A program made the translations under genes and the position numbers. Below are positions 43,578 to 53,383 of a stretch of DNA of 64,000 nucleotides, piece after piece. Source of the stretch: Tubulanus polymorphus. Taxonomy: Eukaryota; Nemertea; Palaeonemertea; Tubulaniformes; Tubulanidae. Within the stretch, counting starts at the first letter, position 1. Every line of letters starts with the position of its first letter. Location: NCBI RefSeq assembly GCF_964204645.1, contig NC_134027.1:17966485-18030484 (forward strand). Reading direction: 5' to 3'. A model generated the notes under the pieces. That model was not told the DNA's origin and ran no database searches. It saw nothing but the letters and a program-made list of their open reading frames with translations.

Positions 43578-44239
43578 CTAACCACTGATTAAAACCTCAG
43601 AATGCGGTTGATTCTGTGAAATACTATTCCATAATTCAACAAATGTCTTTGCTTTATCCAGTTGATCTAAATATAATTTCATATCTAGTTTGTTAGATTT
43701 AATTATATTTTCTTTCTTTTCTAAAGGCCTTAAATTTCTCCAGTTCCAGATTAGTTTCTTATTATAATCATCACTCATGTCAAATTTAGAAATCGGCAAC
43801 ACGTGATCGATATGAAAATAATCTCCATAATTATCTATATTCATTTGACTATCGAATTGAAATATAATCCATGATTTGAGAAATTCATCTGAACAACCCA
43901 ACAAATTAGATAATGTTTCTGAATGCGTTTCTTTGTTGAATAATTGTGTTAATCTAGATCTTAAGCATTGTTTCAATCTAAAATTAAGATCTGTTTTATA
44001 TCTTTCTCTCATATATTCTGCCATATAATAATTATAATGTTCTAAATTATCTTCTCGATATTGTTTGGTATATAGTTTAGTACAAGTTTTACAGCAATAT
44101 TGAAAACCATCTTTGCTAATCTTACGCTTACTAAATTCTGTTAAAGCTAATTTATCTAATTCACATTTCACTTGTAGTATATATTTATAACGCCGGTGTT
44201 ATTTGTAATATTGATAGTTTGTGGTTGTTCTGATTCCAT
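43578..44239 (-). pseudogene. HNH endonuclease beside the right terminal repeat of element A
   Basis: The main open part (43578-44171) has a Cys-rich N-terminus (FQYCCKTCTKLYTKQYRE), then the HNH signature FHIDHVLPISKFD (near 43795) and NWRNLRPLEKKENIIKSNK. This is the form seen in phage and giant-virus HNH endonucleases. Two Cys pairs around residues 3 and 26-29 probably bind zinc. An ATG at 44239 with the motif ATGTATAATAAATG begins a short frame that is out of phase by one base with the main frame near 44175, so the gene looks frameshifted. It may be a homing-type or accessory nuclease. It is not present in B or C. Confidence 0.72.
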
Positions 44240-44678
44240 TTATTATACATATTTTTTTACTAAATTTATTTTAGAAGTTCAATGATTTATATATGTATTA
44301 TTTCAATCACACTTTACTAACACTTTTAATGTTTCAAAATCTAACTCATACAAATATGAATATTGAAATAATGTTTAAAATATATCTATATATCTATTCT
44401 ATAAGAGCTTACACTTTTATATTGAATAATCTATCAATTTAAATGCTATTCATATATATTTTATTCATGCATATGAATATTTTAAGAGTAATAGGGGTTT
44501 AGTTGTTCTAGGTTAAAGGTTGAATGGTTGAGAAATTTTCCAAATGTGAAATAATAATAATTTCTACTTGAATTAGGAGTGTGCGCGACTGATTCAAGTA
44601 GAAATTATTGTTATTTCACATTTGGAAAATTTCTCGACCGTTCGACCTTTGATCTAGAACAACTAAACCCCTATTACT
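44240..44678 (-). repeat. Right terminal inverted repeat of element A, with palindromic tip
   Basis: Bases 44240-44534 are the inverse of 1-291. The last 192 bases (44487-44678) form a near-palindrome: both ends read AGTAATAGGGGTTTAGTTGT inward, the arms are about 85-90 bases and roughly 90 percent alike, and the centre is ATTAGGAGTGTGCGCGACTGA. Outside the element the sequence is CAGGAC. Confidence 0.88.
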
Positions 44679-44820
44679 CAGGACTCGCGAGATTTTCAAC
44701 AACACGGAAGTAACGTGTAATAAATGATGACTTGAATTGCATGACTACCTACCACCCCTCATAATTGTTGGGAAACTAAACGTTCGGCACTGACTAAAAA
44801 TTAGTAATAACATTTTTGAA

Positions 44821-45977
44821 ATGGCCAATGGTATAATTTTTTTTTTTTTAACGGCCGTTAAGGCTTCATGTTTCGTCTGCAATTCACTGCAAATAGTTAC
44901 GCAACTACGCAGATTTCAGTGTTTTTGGCAGCTGTACACTCAATCGGCACCGTTCGTGACTAGCTTCACTGCGGAATTATCATTAATTAACATCGTCATA
45001 TCACATCATCAACTTATATTGTGCCTTAAAACCCTAACAGCCGAAATAATTGAAATGCACACACGATTTCTATCATTGAAAATTGAGAGAGTGGTCATGT
45101 TTGTGTTTGCTGCTTCGCATAAATCCCGCGCGGTGGCGCAACCGCGCGGAGTGGGGCCGATATGTCCAGACGATTATCATTTGTTGATGTTTACTTATAA
45201 CAATATGTATTACTATGACCGTTGCCTGCCGATGGGTTGCGCATCATCCTGTCAATTATTTGAAGTATTCAGTTCAACAATACAATGGATTCTATTGAAT
45301 AAAAAAGACGTTCAGCTTATGTCCCACCTATTAGATGTGTATTTCTTTATCGGGAGGCCCATTTCTAGTCAGTGTAACTTAGCTATGCACTCATTTTTCG
45401 AAATTTGTACAGAAACCGGGATTCCCGTAAAACACGATAAGACTGTTCATCCCTGTACATGTTTAATAATATATGGTATTGAAATAGATTCAGACGCTAT
45501 GGAAGCGCGTCTGCCATTAGATAAAGTGGAAAAAATTCTTGCTCAATTGTTGGACATTAAGTGCAAAAAGTCGGTGACGCTCAAGGAACTACAGTCACTG
45601 CTAGGCCTGCTCAATTTCGATTGCAGCGTAATCATACCCGGTAGGGCGTTTCTACGGCGCCTCTGCGATCTGACTTGTGGCATATCCCGGCCACACTACA
45701 GAATTAGGCTAAATAACGAAGCGAGATCTGATTTAACCGCGTGGTGGTCTATCGTAAACCATTTTAATGGAGGTCAGGCAGTATGCACCGTGGCTGAACA
45801 GACTGCCAACTCCTATACCACTGGCCAGCTACAGAATATAGTACAATTTCTGTTCACCAAGTCCGTCGCTCCTTCCACCTGGGCTGCATATCGTAGCGCG
45901 GTTGAGCATTTTCAGAAATTCTTGGTGAACGCCGGCCACCAGGAGCCCTCCTTTCCCACTTCTGAAGATACTATATC
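44821..45977 (+). mobile_element. DIRS-like retrotransposon fragment, 5' part
   Basis: The reading frame from about 45150 shows a DIRS-type reverse transcriptase: CLPMGCASSCQLFEVFSSTI, then HLLDVYFFIG where an active enzyme has a DD pair, and YGIEIDSDAMEARLP. After WWSIVNHFNG the RNase H part is missing and the frame passes into a tyrosine-recombinase N-terminal domain (FTKSVAPSTWAAYRSAVEHF). Element C interrupts it at 45977, and the frame resumes at 60776. GC content and codon use differ from the Polintons. Inactive. Confidence 0.75.
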
Positions 45978-46290
45978 AGTAATAGGAAAAGTAGGCTTTC
46001 ATAACAGAGGTCGAGACACCACTCATCACAGCTAGGCCGAGAACGGTCAACAGCGTTGTGATACACAATACAGTGAGTGCGCGTAACAACAGCTGCGCGT
46101 GGATAGATCGATACATCGAGGTGCTACCGAGAACGGTTATTAACGTGTGTGCTATTACTGTAGTACAGTGATTGTGTGTCAGCTGTGCTCGGATAAATAG
46201 ATGCTGTGAGGCTTGGGTTAGAACGGTAAATAGCGTGCTTGTTATATACAAGGGGAAGTAATCCCCACTCATCACCACAAGTAATTTTTT
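45978..46290 (+). repeat. Terminal inverted repeat of element C, low-coordinate end
   Basis: Inverse of 60463-60775 over about 310 bases with few differences. It contains three spaced copies of GAGAACGGT(T/C)AA-type sub-units, about 80-85 bases apart. It is followed by TTATAAATG of the OB-like gene, while the other copy is followed by the same motif of the polymerase. Confidence 0.92.
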
Positions 46291-46299
46291 CCCTTATAA

Positions 46300-46626
46300 A
46301 TGGGAGATAGAAAAGCATTCTTAGCAACAATAAATAACAGAATAAAACCAGCTAAAAAACAATTTGAAATAAAAAAGTTAGTTGATGTTACAAAAGAAAT
46401 TGAACATAAAATATTGAAATTAGAAAAGATAAAAACTAAATATGGAGAGAAAGTATCAGCTAATTTAAGCTACTGTAATGTTAGTACATCGCGAGAATTT
46501 AAAGTATTTTTACCTGATAAATGGGCTTCATTGAGTACAGAGGAATTAAAAGATTTATAAGGATTTAAAATAATCTATCATGGAAAAAATGAAGATGGCC
46601 ATCATGATTTAGAAATTGTTGATTAA
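46300..46626 (+). pseudogene. Possible OB-fold protein, element C, one stop
   Basis: A 108-codon gene with a single in-frame TAA at 46558-46560; B has GAA there. The core KIKTKYGEKVSANLSYCNVS, the segment EFKVFLPDKWASLSTEELKD and the end NEDGHHDLEIVD match B and, more loosely, 4240-4593 in A. A KYG-type turn in a beta-rich small protein suggests an OB-fold. The start follows TAATTTTTTCCCTTATAAATG. Confidence 0.55.
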
Positions 46627-46657
46627 ATTTAAAAAAAAATAAATTAATAAAAATAAT

Positions 46658-46733
46658 GAATATCTAGAATCCGAAATGACTTATCTGGACAATTTAATTG
46701 CTCCACATAGATAGACAAAAGTAGTGAGATATT
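46658..46733 (-). ncRNA. Conserved noncoding block (element C)
   Basis: Third copy of the block at 30033-30110, same orientation relative to the polymerase. Inner words TCTATCTATGTGGAGCAATT and AATTGTCCAGATAAGTCATT are kept. The boundary stem is weaker (AAATATC with GATATTC), with one mismatch. It lies between the convergent OB-like and single-TM genes. Confidence 0.42.
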
Positions 46734-46777
46734 TAATTGATTAAAAATGAAATTATTTTTTGCTTTTTTCTAAAATA

Positions 46778-47134
46778 TTAATCCATTTTTTTTATTGTCA
46801 ATTTTGGAATTTCAGAAGTATTTTCATTTTTAATATCAATAGTTTCAGAATTATTAATATCGTAAATTTTAGTTGATTTCTTATACCAACTACACCCAAT
46901 CAAAATGAATACAATTACAAATCCAGTTGCAAAATATAGATATTTATCAAATATTCTATTATTAGAAGGAGTATTTTCACCATTTTTATTAACATTTTTA
47001 TCACTTATTTTTTCTATTACAGCTTTTTTATATTCTTGTGATTTAATTCCTAATTGCCGAGACCATTCAATTTGTTTCTGAGTTCTCGGTTTTTTCTTCA
47101 GAGTTAATTCCTTCACTTCTTCCCCTTCGCTCAT
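46778..47134 (-). CDS. Single-TM Polinton protein (118 aa), element C
   Basis: Open frame starting MSEGEEVKELTLKKKPRTQK, with the conserved QIEWSRQLGIKSQEYKKAVI motif, one membrane helix (about residues 65-84, LYFATGFVIVFILIGCSWY) and a polar tail. It is nearly identical to 29620-29988. The start lies inside the upstream gene (68-base overlap). Confidence 0.6.
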   Translation of the reverse strand: MSEGEEVKELTLKKKPRTQKQIEWSRQLGIKSQEYKKAVIEKISDKNVNKNGENTPSNNRIFDKYLYFATGFVIVFILIGCSWYKKSTKIYDINNSETIDIKNENTSEIPKLTIKKMD

Positions 47135-47674
47135 TTATTATAGAAAATTTTTTACTTTCAATATTTGAAAATGTTATAACTCCAGTTGATAATAATGTCA
47201 TAAATCCACCTAATTGAAATGATAAATATCCAATCCATTTATTTAATTCAGTCATAACTAAATAATCATTTTTTAAATCAGCATATAATCTATTTTCATC
47301 TTGAATTGGCAGCATATTATTACATAATTTACAATAACCTTTTACTACATTATCTGATATCGCGTCATTAATTCTAGCTGTTCTCGCGGTTTCATAAATC
47401 TTAAATAATCTAATAATTTCATCTGATTTCATTGTATCTAATTCATTATAAGTTAAATTTTTACCGATAAAATTTTTACATTTTCCAGATGCTATTAATA
47501 TTTCTGATGTTGATGTTTACAATAAAGATAATATTCATAATTATTATTTGTTGTAACATTATTTAAAGTACCATCATCTGGAGTTAATTTTGTTTCTTTT
47601 ATTCCAAAATCATCTAAAGTTTTTTCAATTGGAACATCGCCATTTTTAGATTTTATTTTCTTTTCACCTCCCAT
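47067..47674 (-). pseudogene. ~200-codon conserved protein, frameshifted (element C)
   Basis: Homologue of 41551-42123. ATG at 47674 follows TAATTTTTTTGTTATATAAATG. Two extra bases near 47512 break the frame in the YCKHQ block; from 47432 the rest is open, including ARINDAISDNVVKGYCKLCN and the apolar WIGYLSFQLGGFMTLLSTGV. The 3' end overlaps the single-TM gene. Confidence 0.55.
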
Positions 47675-47689
47675 TTATATAACAAAAAA

Positions 47690-47985
47690 ATTAGTTGTGA
47701 TGTTGCAACTAGAATTTAACTAGAATGTAACTAAAAATCAACTAGATTAACAAACTAGTTGAATTATTATTGTTTTTATTTATTTCTTGTTAAATCTAGT
47801 TGATTTTTGTTCCAACTACCAATGACTAGAATTCAACTAGAATGTAACTAAAAATATACTAGATTAACAAGCTAGTTAAAATATTGTTGAATTTTATTTG
47901 ATATTCATTTCAAATACCAATAACTAGAATTCAACTAGAATGTAACTAAATATGTAATAGATTAATAAGCTAGTTGAATTTAAGT
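47690..47985. repeat. Intergenic direct and inverted repeats, element C
   Basis: Three spaced copies of a CTAGAATTCAACTAGAATGTAACTA-like block and of ACTAGATTAACAA(G/A)CTAGTT (near 47735, 47855 and 47955). It corresponds to 28869-29060 in B, with one more copy. Its position between the ATPase and the next gene is conserved. Confidence 0.65.
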
Positions 47986-48572
47986 AAATTCATATTTAAA
48001 TGGGTGTTGTAATCTGAATAGCAATTTTGATCTTTTATTATTTTTCAATTCATCCATATATTCATTATGTAAATCATGTGGAATAATATCATTTTCCTCA
48101 AGTGCATTTTTCATCGATTTTCTATCTTTATTGTAGAATAAAACTAGAAATCTAATGTTTTCTCTAAAATCTTTAACAATTGAATTATATTTTTGATTTA
48201 AAACCCAAGTTGTTATCCCAAAATGTCTACCAGAAAAAGCTAAATAACATAACTCACTCTCTAATTTTTGAATCATGTAAATTTGCACAATCATCTATAA
48301 TGAATAATGTATTTGATCCTTTATAAATATCAATTGCTATTTTTATACAATTATCTAAATTTTCTTTTACTGTTTTAGGATCTAATATAATTAATTTATT
48401 ATTAATCATAAGTTTGATTAAATTCATATGTTGGACAAAATAATACTATATTATCAAAATAGTTTTTATAAATAGTTTCTAATAAATTTAATATAAAATA
48501 AATTTTTCCACAATTTGTTACGCCAGAAATTAACATATTATGAGGCTCAAATATAAATAATTCCTTATTCAT
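47980..48572 (-). pseudogene. FtsK/HerA-type packaging ATPase, element C
   Basis: ATG at 48572 directly precedes the integrase stop region (TATATAAATG). Walker A reads GVTNCGKIYF, with Ile where Thr/Ser is required. A short deletion near 48410 and a frameshift near 48270 (before LESELCYLAFSGRHFGITTW) break the gene. Walker B (TLFIIDDCANL) is still readable. It is close to the B copy in sequence. Confidence 0.85.
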
Positions 48573-49700
48573 TTATATATTTTTAATTTTACTTGATAAT
48601 ATCCATTCATTAAATTTATCTGGCCAACCAATCCATTTTACTAAAGAATATTTTTTTATTTTAACAGTTTTTGTTTTTAGTACTTTTTCAATTTTATATT
48701 TTTGTTCTAGATTTTCAATAGTTAAACTTAATTCTTCTTCATAAAAATACCCATCAACTTCTTCACCATCTAAATCTTCTAATTTATAGACATATGGTTT
48801 TGTTGTTATTACTTTTTTTATTTGATATATTTCTCTAGTAAAATTACGATCGTATCCTTTATCAAATATCTTTTTATATTTAGAAATTTTAACATTTTGA
48901 CCAACTTTAAATTTAGGTTCACCAAAATCATCTACAAGAAATGCCCCATACAAATTATTCCAAACAATTTCAGCATTTTCAGGTTTTCTAGCATCAATAG
49001 GTTTCATTTCAAAAGAAGAATGATAAGAATTGTTATAACCATTTATCAATTTTGGTAAAACATCAATCCATTTATAAGTATTATTTGCTGTGAAATATTT
49101 TGACATTCTTGTTCTCAATGTTCTATTAAATCGTTCAACAACTGCTGCTTTTTTATCCGATTTTGTTGAAAAATATTTAATATTATGAAAATCTAAGAGT
49201 CCATGAACCAATGAATTATCAAATTCTTTTCCATCATCAAATTGAATTTTTTCTGGTTTTAGTTTACCACCTGAAAGAAATGTTCTTAAAACATTTGATG
49301 TTTGTACAGCATCTTTTCTATAAAGTGGGAAGCTCCATACATAACGACTAAAAATATCAATTATATTCAATATCCACCAATAATCAAAATTATCTTTTTA
49401 AAGATTTTTTATATCAATTAAATCTCCTTGCCACTGTTGATCTACATAACTTACCATAGTTTTACGAGTTTTATATTTTCTAACAATTTTTTTATGCGTT
49501 GTATATCTCGGTTGTTCTAACATAAATTCATTTATATCTTTATATTTAACTAAATTTTGTGGGATTATCTTATCTAATTTATCTTGTTTTACTTGACGCC
49601 ATATATTTTTGGTAGAAGAATAAGCAACCGAACTCTCAGGGTTGTAATATAAATTTCTTAAATATTGTTCTTTAGTATTAGGAGTTTTTTTACCGCCCAT
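48573..49700 (-). pseudogene. INT: Polinton integrase, element C, one in-frame stop
   Basis: The best preserved integrase in the window: MGGKKTPNTKEQYLRNLYYN start, WQGDLIDIKNL (first Asp), then a single TAA near 49400, then IQFDDGKEF (second Asp), AAVVERFNRTLRTR (Glu), VGQNVKISKYKKIFDKGY and the chromodomain-like YSLVKWIGWPDKFNEWI. Apart from the stop the frame is continuous. It uses D, D and E residues as in retroviral integrases. Its ATG lies only 22 bases from the capsid-gene scar. Confidence 0.92.
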
Positions 49701-49721
49701 TTATATATAACTCCCACTCAT
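49701..49721 (-). other. Deletion scar of the major capsid gene (element C)
   Basis: The start of the capsid gene survives as ATG (49721) plus about five codons, MSGSY, and then joins the TATATAAATG of the integrase. The shared TATAT at both parent junctions marks a microhomology deletion that removed the capsid gene cleanly while keeping both flanking promoters. Confidence 0.8.
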
Positions 49722-51182
49722 TTATTTAACAAAAAAATTAATTTTTTTATTTTTTATCATATTCACTAACCCAAAAATAATTGTACTTACAACTGTAATT
49801 AAAAATAAAATAATATCTTCAGCAGCAAAGTTAAGAATGTTCCCAGCAGATTTCAATATAAAACCAACAATTGATGCAATAATTCCTGGTAAAGCTGCAG
49901 CAGATTTTTTAGATAGTTCCCATAAATATTTTGCTAATTTTTTTAAACCATCCTTAACTTTATCTTGTAAAGAATTATTATCATTTGGGGTTTTATCCGG
50001 TTTATTGGGAGTACGAGTAGATTTCAGTGAATTTGATATAGCTAAACCAATTGTTGTAAATAACATAGTTACAGCTGTTAGAATTGAAAGAATTGTCATA
50101 CCTTCTAGTTTAAATAATAATTTTATTCTATCTTTTAATGATATTTTAGAATCTGGTTTTATTATTAACTCTTTGAAAATAACTTTTAATCTATTGATAT
50201 TATAATCATGTGATTTTAATAATAATTTAATTTCTTCTTTCTGTAATTCTATGTTATATTCTAAATCATCTTTTTCTTTTTCTAAATACGCATTTCTTTT
50301 TTTAAATTCAATTTCTTCAATAACTTTATTATCTCTATCTAATTTTAATTGTTCTATTTCTTTTATTTTATCAGTTCTATCTTTTTCCAAAGTTCTAATT
50401 TTAAAATCTCTTATACTTTTATCATGTGCAATTTTATCAGATGCAAGTCCTATACTAATAATTTCTCTAATTGCTTTATCTGAAAATATATTTAAATCTT
50501 CTAATTCTTGATCTGTTGCATCAAATAATCCATTCGGTAAAAATTTTTCAATTGGTACTTTATTTGATTTAAGTTTACTAGTTTTGGAAGTTATATTCTG
50601 TTCAGAAGTTGTTTCTGTTTCTGTTTTCTTTTTGATTATTTCAAATAATTCATTAATTCTTTGTTTAAATACGTCTATATCATTATCAGTTAATTCTTGT
50701 TTTATAACATCAGTTATTACATTACTATTACTAATTCTTTTAATTCTATCTGGATCTAAATCACTCAAAGTTGATTTTGTTAATATTTTATTTTTATTAT
50801 TTTTATAAGTGATATCAATATAATAATCACCTTTCAAATGATAATACCATTTACCATTATCTAAAAATTTTAATTGATCTGCTATATAAGGTCCAACGTC
50901 TTCATCATTTATGTTAAGTTTAGAATTTTCAATTATACGTTCTAATTTAGGTATTTTGTTTAAATTATCTAAATCTTGTTTTACCAAATCTGGGTCTAAA
51001 TTTTCAGGATTTAATTGTGATTCTGCATTTTTAATATAATCAGGCATATTTAAATTATTATTATATTCTGGCTCATTGCCGTCATTAAAACTTGTTTCAC
51101 TAAAATCAGGCGGTTGTTCTTCAGTTATGCCGGGTTCATCAAAAGTATCCATTCCAATATCTTCTCCACCTTCTAAATCCAT
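49722..51182 (-). CDS. Coiled-coil membrane protein (486 aa), element C
   Basis: The only complete copy of this gene; the other two are broken (8281/35362 in A, 25741 in B). The N-terminus is acidic and Asn/Pro-rich, then a globular stretch with WYYHLKGDYYIDITYKNNK. A long coiled coil spans about residues 245-335. A membrane segment (TILSILTAVTMLFTTIGLAI) lies near 370-390, then a Pro-rich linker, KKLAKYLWELSKKSAAALPG, and a C-terminal hydrophobic region with two likely helices. It has no signal peptide. Its stop is directly joined to the capsid-gene ATG. Size and design suggest a virion membrane or scaffold component; family unknown to me. Confidence 0.65.
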   Translation of the reverse strand: MDLEGGEDIGMDTFDEPGITEEQPPDFSETSFNDGNEPEYNNNLNMPDYIKNAESQLNPENLDPDLVKQDLDNLNKIPKLERIIENSKLNINDEDVGPYIADQLKFLDNGKWYYHLKGDYYIDITYKNNKNKILTKSTLSDLDPDRIKRISNSNVITDVIKQELTDNDIDVFKQRINELFEIIKKKTETETTSEQNITSKTSKLKSNKVPIEKFLPNGLFDATDQELEDLNIFSDKAIREIISIGLASDKIAHDKSIRDFKIRTLEKDRTDKIKEIEQLKLDRDNKVIEEIEFKKRNAYLEKEKDDLEYNIELQKEEIKLLLKSHDYNINRLKVIFKELIIKPDSKISLKDRIKLLFKLEGMTILSILTAVTMLFTTIGLAISNSLKSTRTPNKPDKTPNDNNSLQDKVKDGLKKLAKYLWELSKKSAAALPGIIASIVGFILKSAGNILNFAAEDIILFLITVVSTIIFGLVNMIKNKKINFFVK

Positions 51183-51198
51183 TTATATAATAAAAAAA

Positions 51199-52593
51199 TT
51201 AAAATTTAAAATATAATATTCCTCCTATAACAATTCCTATACAAGTTATAGCTAATTTAGCATTTTCATGGGATTTATTATCATCATTTCGTTTAATTAT
51301 TTCATGTTGAATATCACCGTGTGGGCGCCGCACGGCACCATTTTCTGTAGTATTATAATCCGGTTTAGAATCATTATTTAATTTAATATTCTTAGTTTTA
51401 GTTTCTGTTGATTGAATATGTTTTTTAATTTTTTCACCTTCCATTAATTTTGGAGCAGTAATAATCTTTTTTATTTATATCATTTAATCCAAATTAATTA
51501 TTTATTGTTGCAGTTTTAATTAGATTATTATAACCAATTATATTTCCCATCTTTAATACTAAATCATTAGAAATAATAAATAGATTAGGGCCTATACAAT
51601 AATTGAATCTAATATGTGATTTATCTAAATTATTTTGATATCTTGCAATGTTTTCTGGAATCGATCTATTTTTATCATTATGAATGGAATCTTCAAATAA
51701 AACTTTAAATTGTTTTTGTGTATCAAATGATGTATTTAAATTTCCAATTATTGGGGATCTTGTTTCAACTTGCGCACCTAAAATACATATCAAATAAATT
51801 CTAATAGATTGACTTATTCTTTGTATACCAGCTTTAGTAAAACCTTCGCTATTTTCTAAAATGAAATAAACCCCACCATTATTATTTTCTTGTTTTAAAT
51901 TATCATAGAATTTCGGTAATTTATTGAAATTTAGTGTTTCTAAATCCTTTTTTCTATTTTACCATAACCTAATTTATTATTATAGATATTATAAAAAGTA
52001 TTAGATGGTATGGGAAGTGTACAATATGCTGCAACATTTTCGGGGCAAGGAAATGATCTTATTGTTCCAATTTTTGTTCTAAAATCAGAATTATTTATAT
52101 CTATATTAAATTCATTACAAATTTTATAAAACTTTGATAAATTTATGTTATTATCTAATTCTTTAAAACATCTAGATCCTGGTAAAGGCTCTAATTCATT
52201 TATTATTAATCTTATTTGAAAGTATGTATGAAATCTAAATAAACTTTGAATTAATTTATATTTAGAATTATTCAAATGATCATTCCAACTAATTCCACAC
52301 CCTGTTGTTGCGCAATAAACAGCAAAATTTAATTGGTTCTGCCAATATTTTATATTAGATTTTAATAACCATTGTTTTTCATCTTTCAATTTTTTAAAAT
52401 TAATTAAATATACATGAAATATATTTTCCATCTTTGCATTAAAATTACTAGTTTCAGTAACATAAATATCTAAATTAATTAATGAATTTAAAACTTCATT
52501 TCTATATGAAATATCTTTATTAAAATCTATTGCAGGAATATTATATTTAATTGATTTATTATATTGGAAAGCTTTTGGAAAACTATCTACCAT
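51199..52593 (-). pseudogene. ~462-codon conserved protein, element C
   Basis: Homologue of 6877-8265. It is open from 52593 to 51940 with NQLNFAVYCATTGCGISWND, then frameshifted near 51950. A middle part from 51793 to 51494 is open again, with a further break near 51480, and the end 51444-51199 has the membrane anchor LAITCIGIVIGGILYFKF. A short foreign GC-rich piece (GTGGGCGCCGCACGGCACC) sits near 51320 and changes the reading locally. Confidence 0.6.
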
Positions 52594-52629
52594 TTATATA
52601 ATAAAAAAATTAATAATTTATTAATTCTT

Positions 52630-52788
52630 TTAATAATTTTCAGGTTTTCTAGAATCAATAGGTTTCATTTCAAAAGAAGAATGATAAGAATTGTTATAAC
52701 CATTTATTAATTTTGGTAAAACATCAATCCATTTATAAGTATTATTTGCTGTGAAATATTTTGACATTCTTGTTCTCAATGTTCTCAT
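52630..52788 (-). CDS. Captured integrase fragment forming a 52-codon ORF (element C)
   Basis: About 145 bases nearly identical to integrase positions 48978-49125 of the same element sit where the 140-aa and 141-aa membrane genes lie in A and B. The piece begins exactly at an ATG behind TATATAAATG, keeps the integrase frame (RTLRTRMSKYFTANNTYKWI up to DSRKPENY), and ends at a TAA that belongs to the old 3' end of the 141-aa gene. Only two or three bases differ from the source, so the event is recent. The product would be a small part of the integrase core after the catalytic Glu. Confidence 0.75.
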   Translation of the reverse strand: MRTLRTRMSKYFTANNTYKWIDVLPKLINGYNNSYHSSFEMKPIDSRKPENY

Positions 52789-53010
52789 TTATATAGGATG
52801 AAAATATCTTTGTTTTTCCAAATAATCAATAGTTAAATTAGATAAAGTAACTGCTAACGTTAATTTTAAGATATCATTTATATCAAATCTATCAACATTA
52901 ACACTTACCATTTTAAATACTTTTTTTAATACCATTGAATAACCAACAGTTCCAACTGATAGTAAGGCTCCATTACATAAACCAGTTATTATCCACTTAT
53001 TATCACTCAT
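52789..53010 (-). CDS. Small hydrophobic membrane protein (73 aa), element C
   Basis: Intact copy of 5739-5960 (MSDNKWIITGLCNGALLSVG start; end EKQRYFHPI). It has two likely membrane segments as in A. It lies between the 117-aa gene (three bases away) and the captured integrase piece, which begins right after its stop codon. Confidence 0.6.
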   Translation of the reverse strand: MSDNKWIITGLCNGALLSVGTVGYSMVLKKVFKMVSVNVDRFDINDILKLTLAVTLSNLTIDYLEKQRYFHPI

Positions 53011-53013
53011 TTA

Positions 53014-53367
53014 TTAATCAAAAAAATTACTATCATCAAAATATTTAGTTATCTTAGTGATGATTAATTCAACATTTATAATATTATTAGTTTCATTTTC
53101 ATATATTTCAGTTATCATTTTTTTAATATCATCGATGATAAAATCTTCATCTAATTCATAAAATCTTAAAGATTCTCTAATTAAATTATTAATCTTTTCT
53201 ACATTAAAAGTTTCTTTATCTATTGTTTTTTCATACTCAAATGTTAGTTCATTAGAAAATGCAATATTTTTAATATGTGTAATTACATCAGTAATATCAA
53301 ATTTCATTTCTTTCTCACGTTTAAAATCAAATCCAAAACATATGCTCGGTCCAACAGTTATATTCAT
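53014..53367 (-). CDS. Conserved 117-aa protein, intact copy (element C)
   Basis: The only undamaged copy: MNITVGPSICFGFDFKREKE, then a mostly helical, acidic body (YELDEDFIIDDIKKMITEIY) and the end KYFDDSNFFD. No known domain and no membrane segment. The motif before it is TAATTTTTTTGTTATATAAATG. Confidence 0.58.
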   Translation of the reverse strand: MNITVGPSICFGFDFKREKEMKFDITDVITHIKNIAFSNELTFEYEKTIDKETFNVEKINNLIRESLRFYELDEDFIIDDIKKMITEIYENETNNIINVELIITKITKYFDDSNFFD

Positions 53368-53383
53368 TTATATAACAAAAAAA

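Larger units (their letters stand above)
1..44678. mobile_element. Polinton element A (left end outside window, interrupted)
   Basis: Polinton/Maverick-like element. Bases 1-291 are inverted at 44240-44534, and the right end closes with the terminus AGTAATAGGGG (read inward on the minus strand from 44678). On the plus strand it carries polymerase, OB-like protein, minor capsid candidate, four small proteins, a 462-codon gene, a coiled-coil membrane gene, the major capsid gene and a repeat/zinc-finger gene. On the minus strand it carries ATPase, integrase, two further genes and HNH endonuclease. A 27-kb insertion (8365-35361) splits it, so the element itself is about 17.7 kb within the window. 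The outer left end lies before base 1, so its target duplication cannot be read. Several genes have stops or frameshifts, so it is not autonomous. Confidence 0.9.

Noticed and set aside
44487-44678. Palindrome as an independent MITE inserted at the end of A
   Set aside because: Its flanks (TTTAAG and CAGGAC) are not a duplication, and the inner arm recurs at the other A terminus and, decayed, in D; it behaves as part of the tip. Kept as a finding instead.
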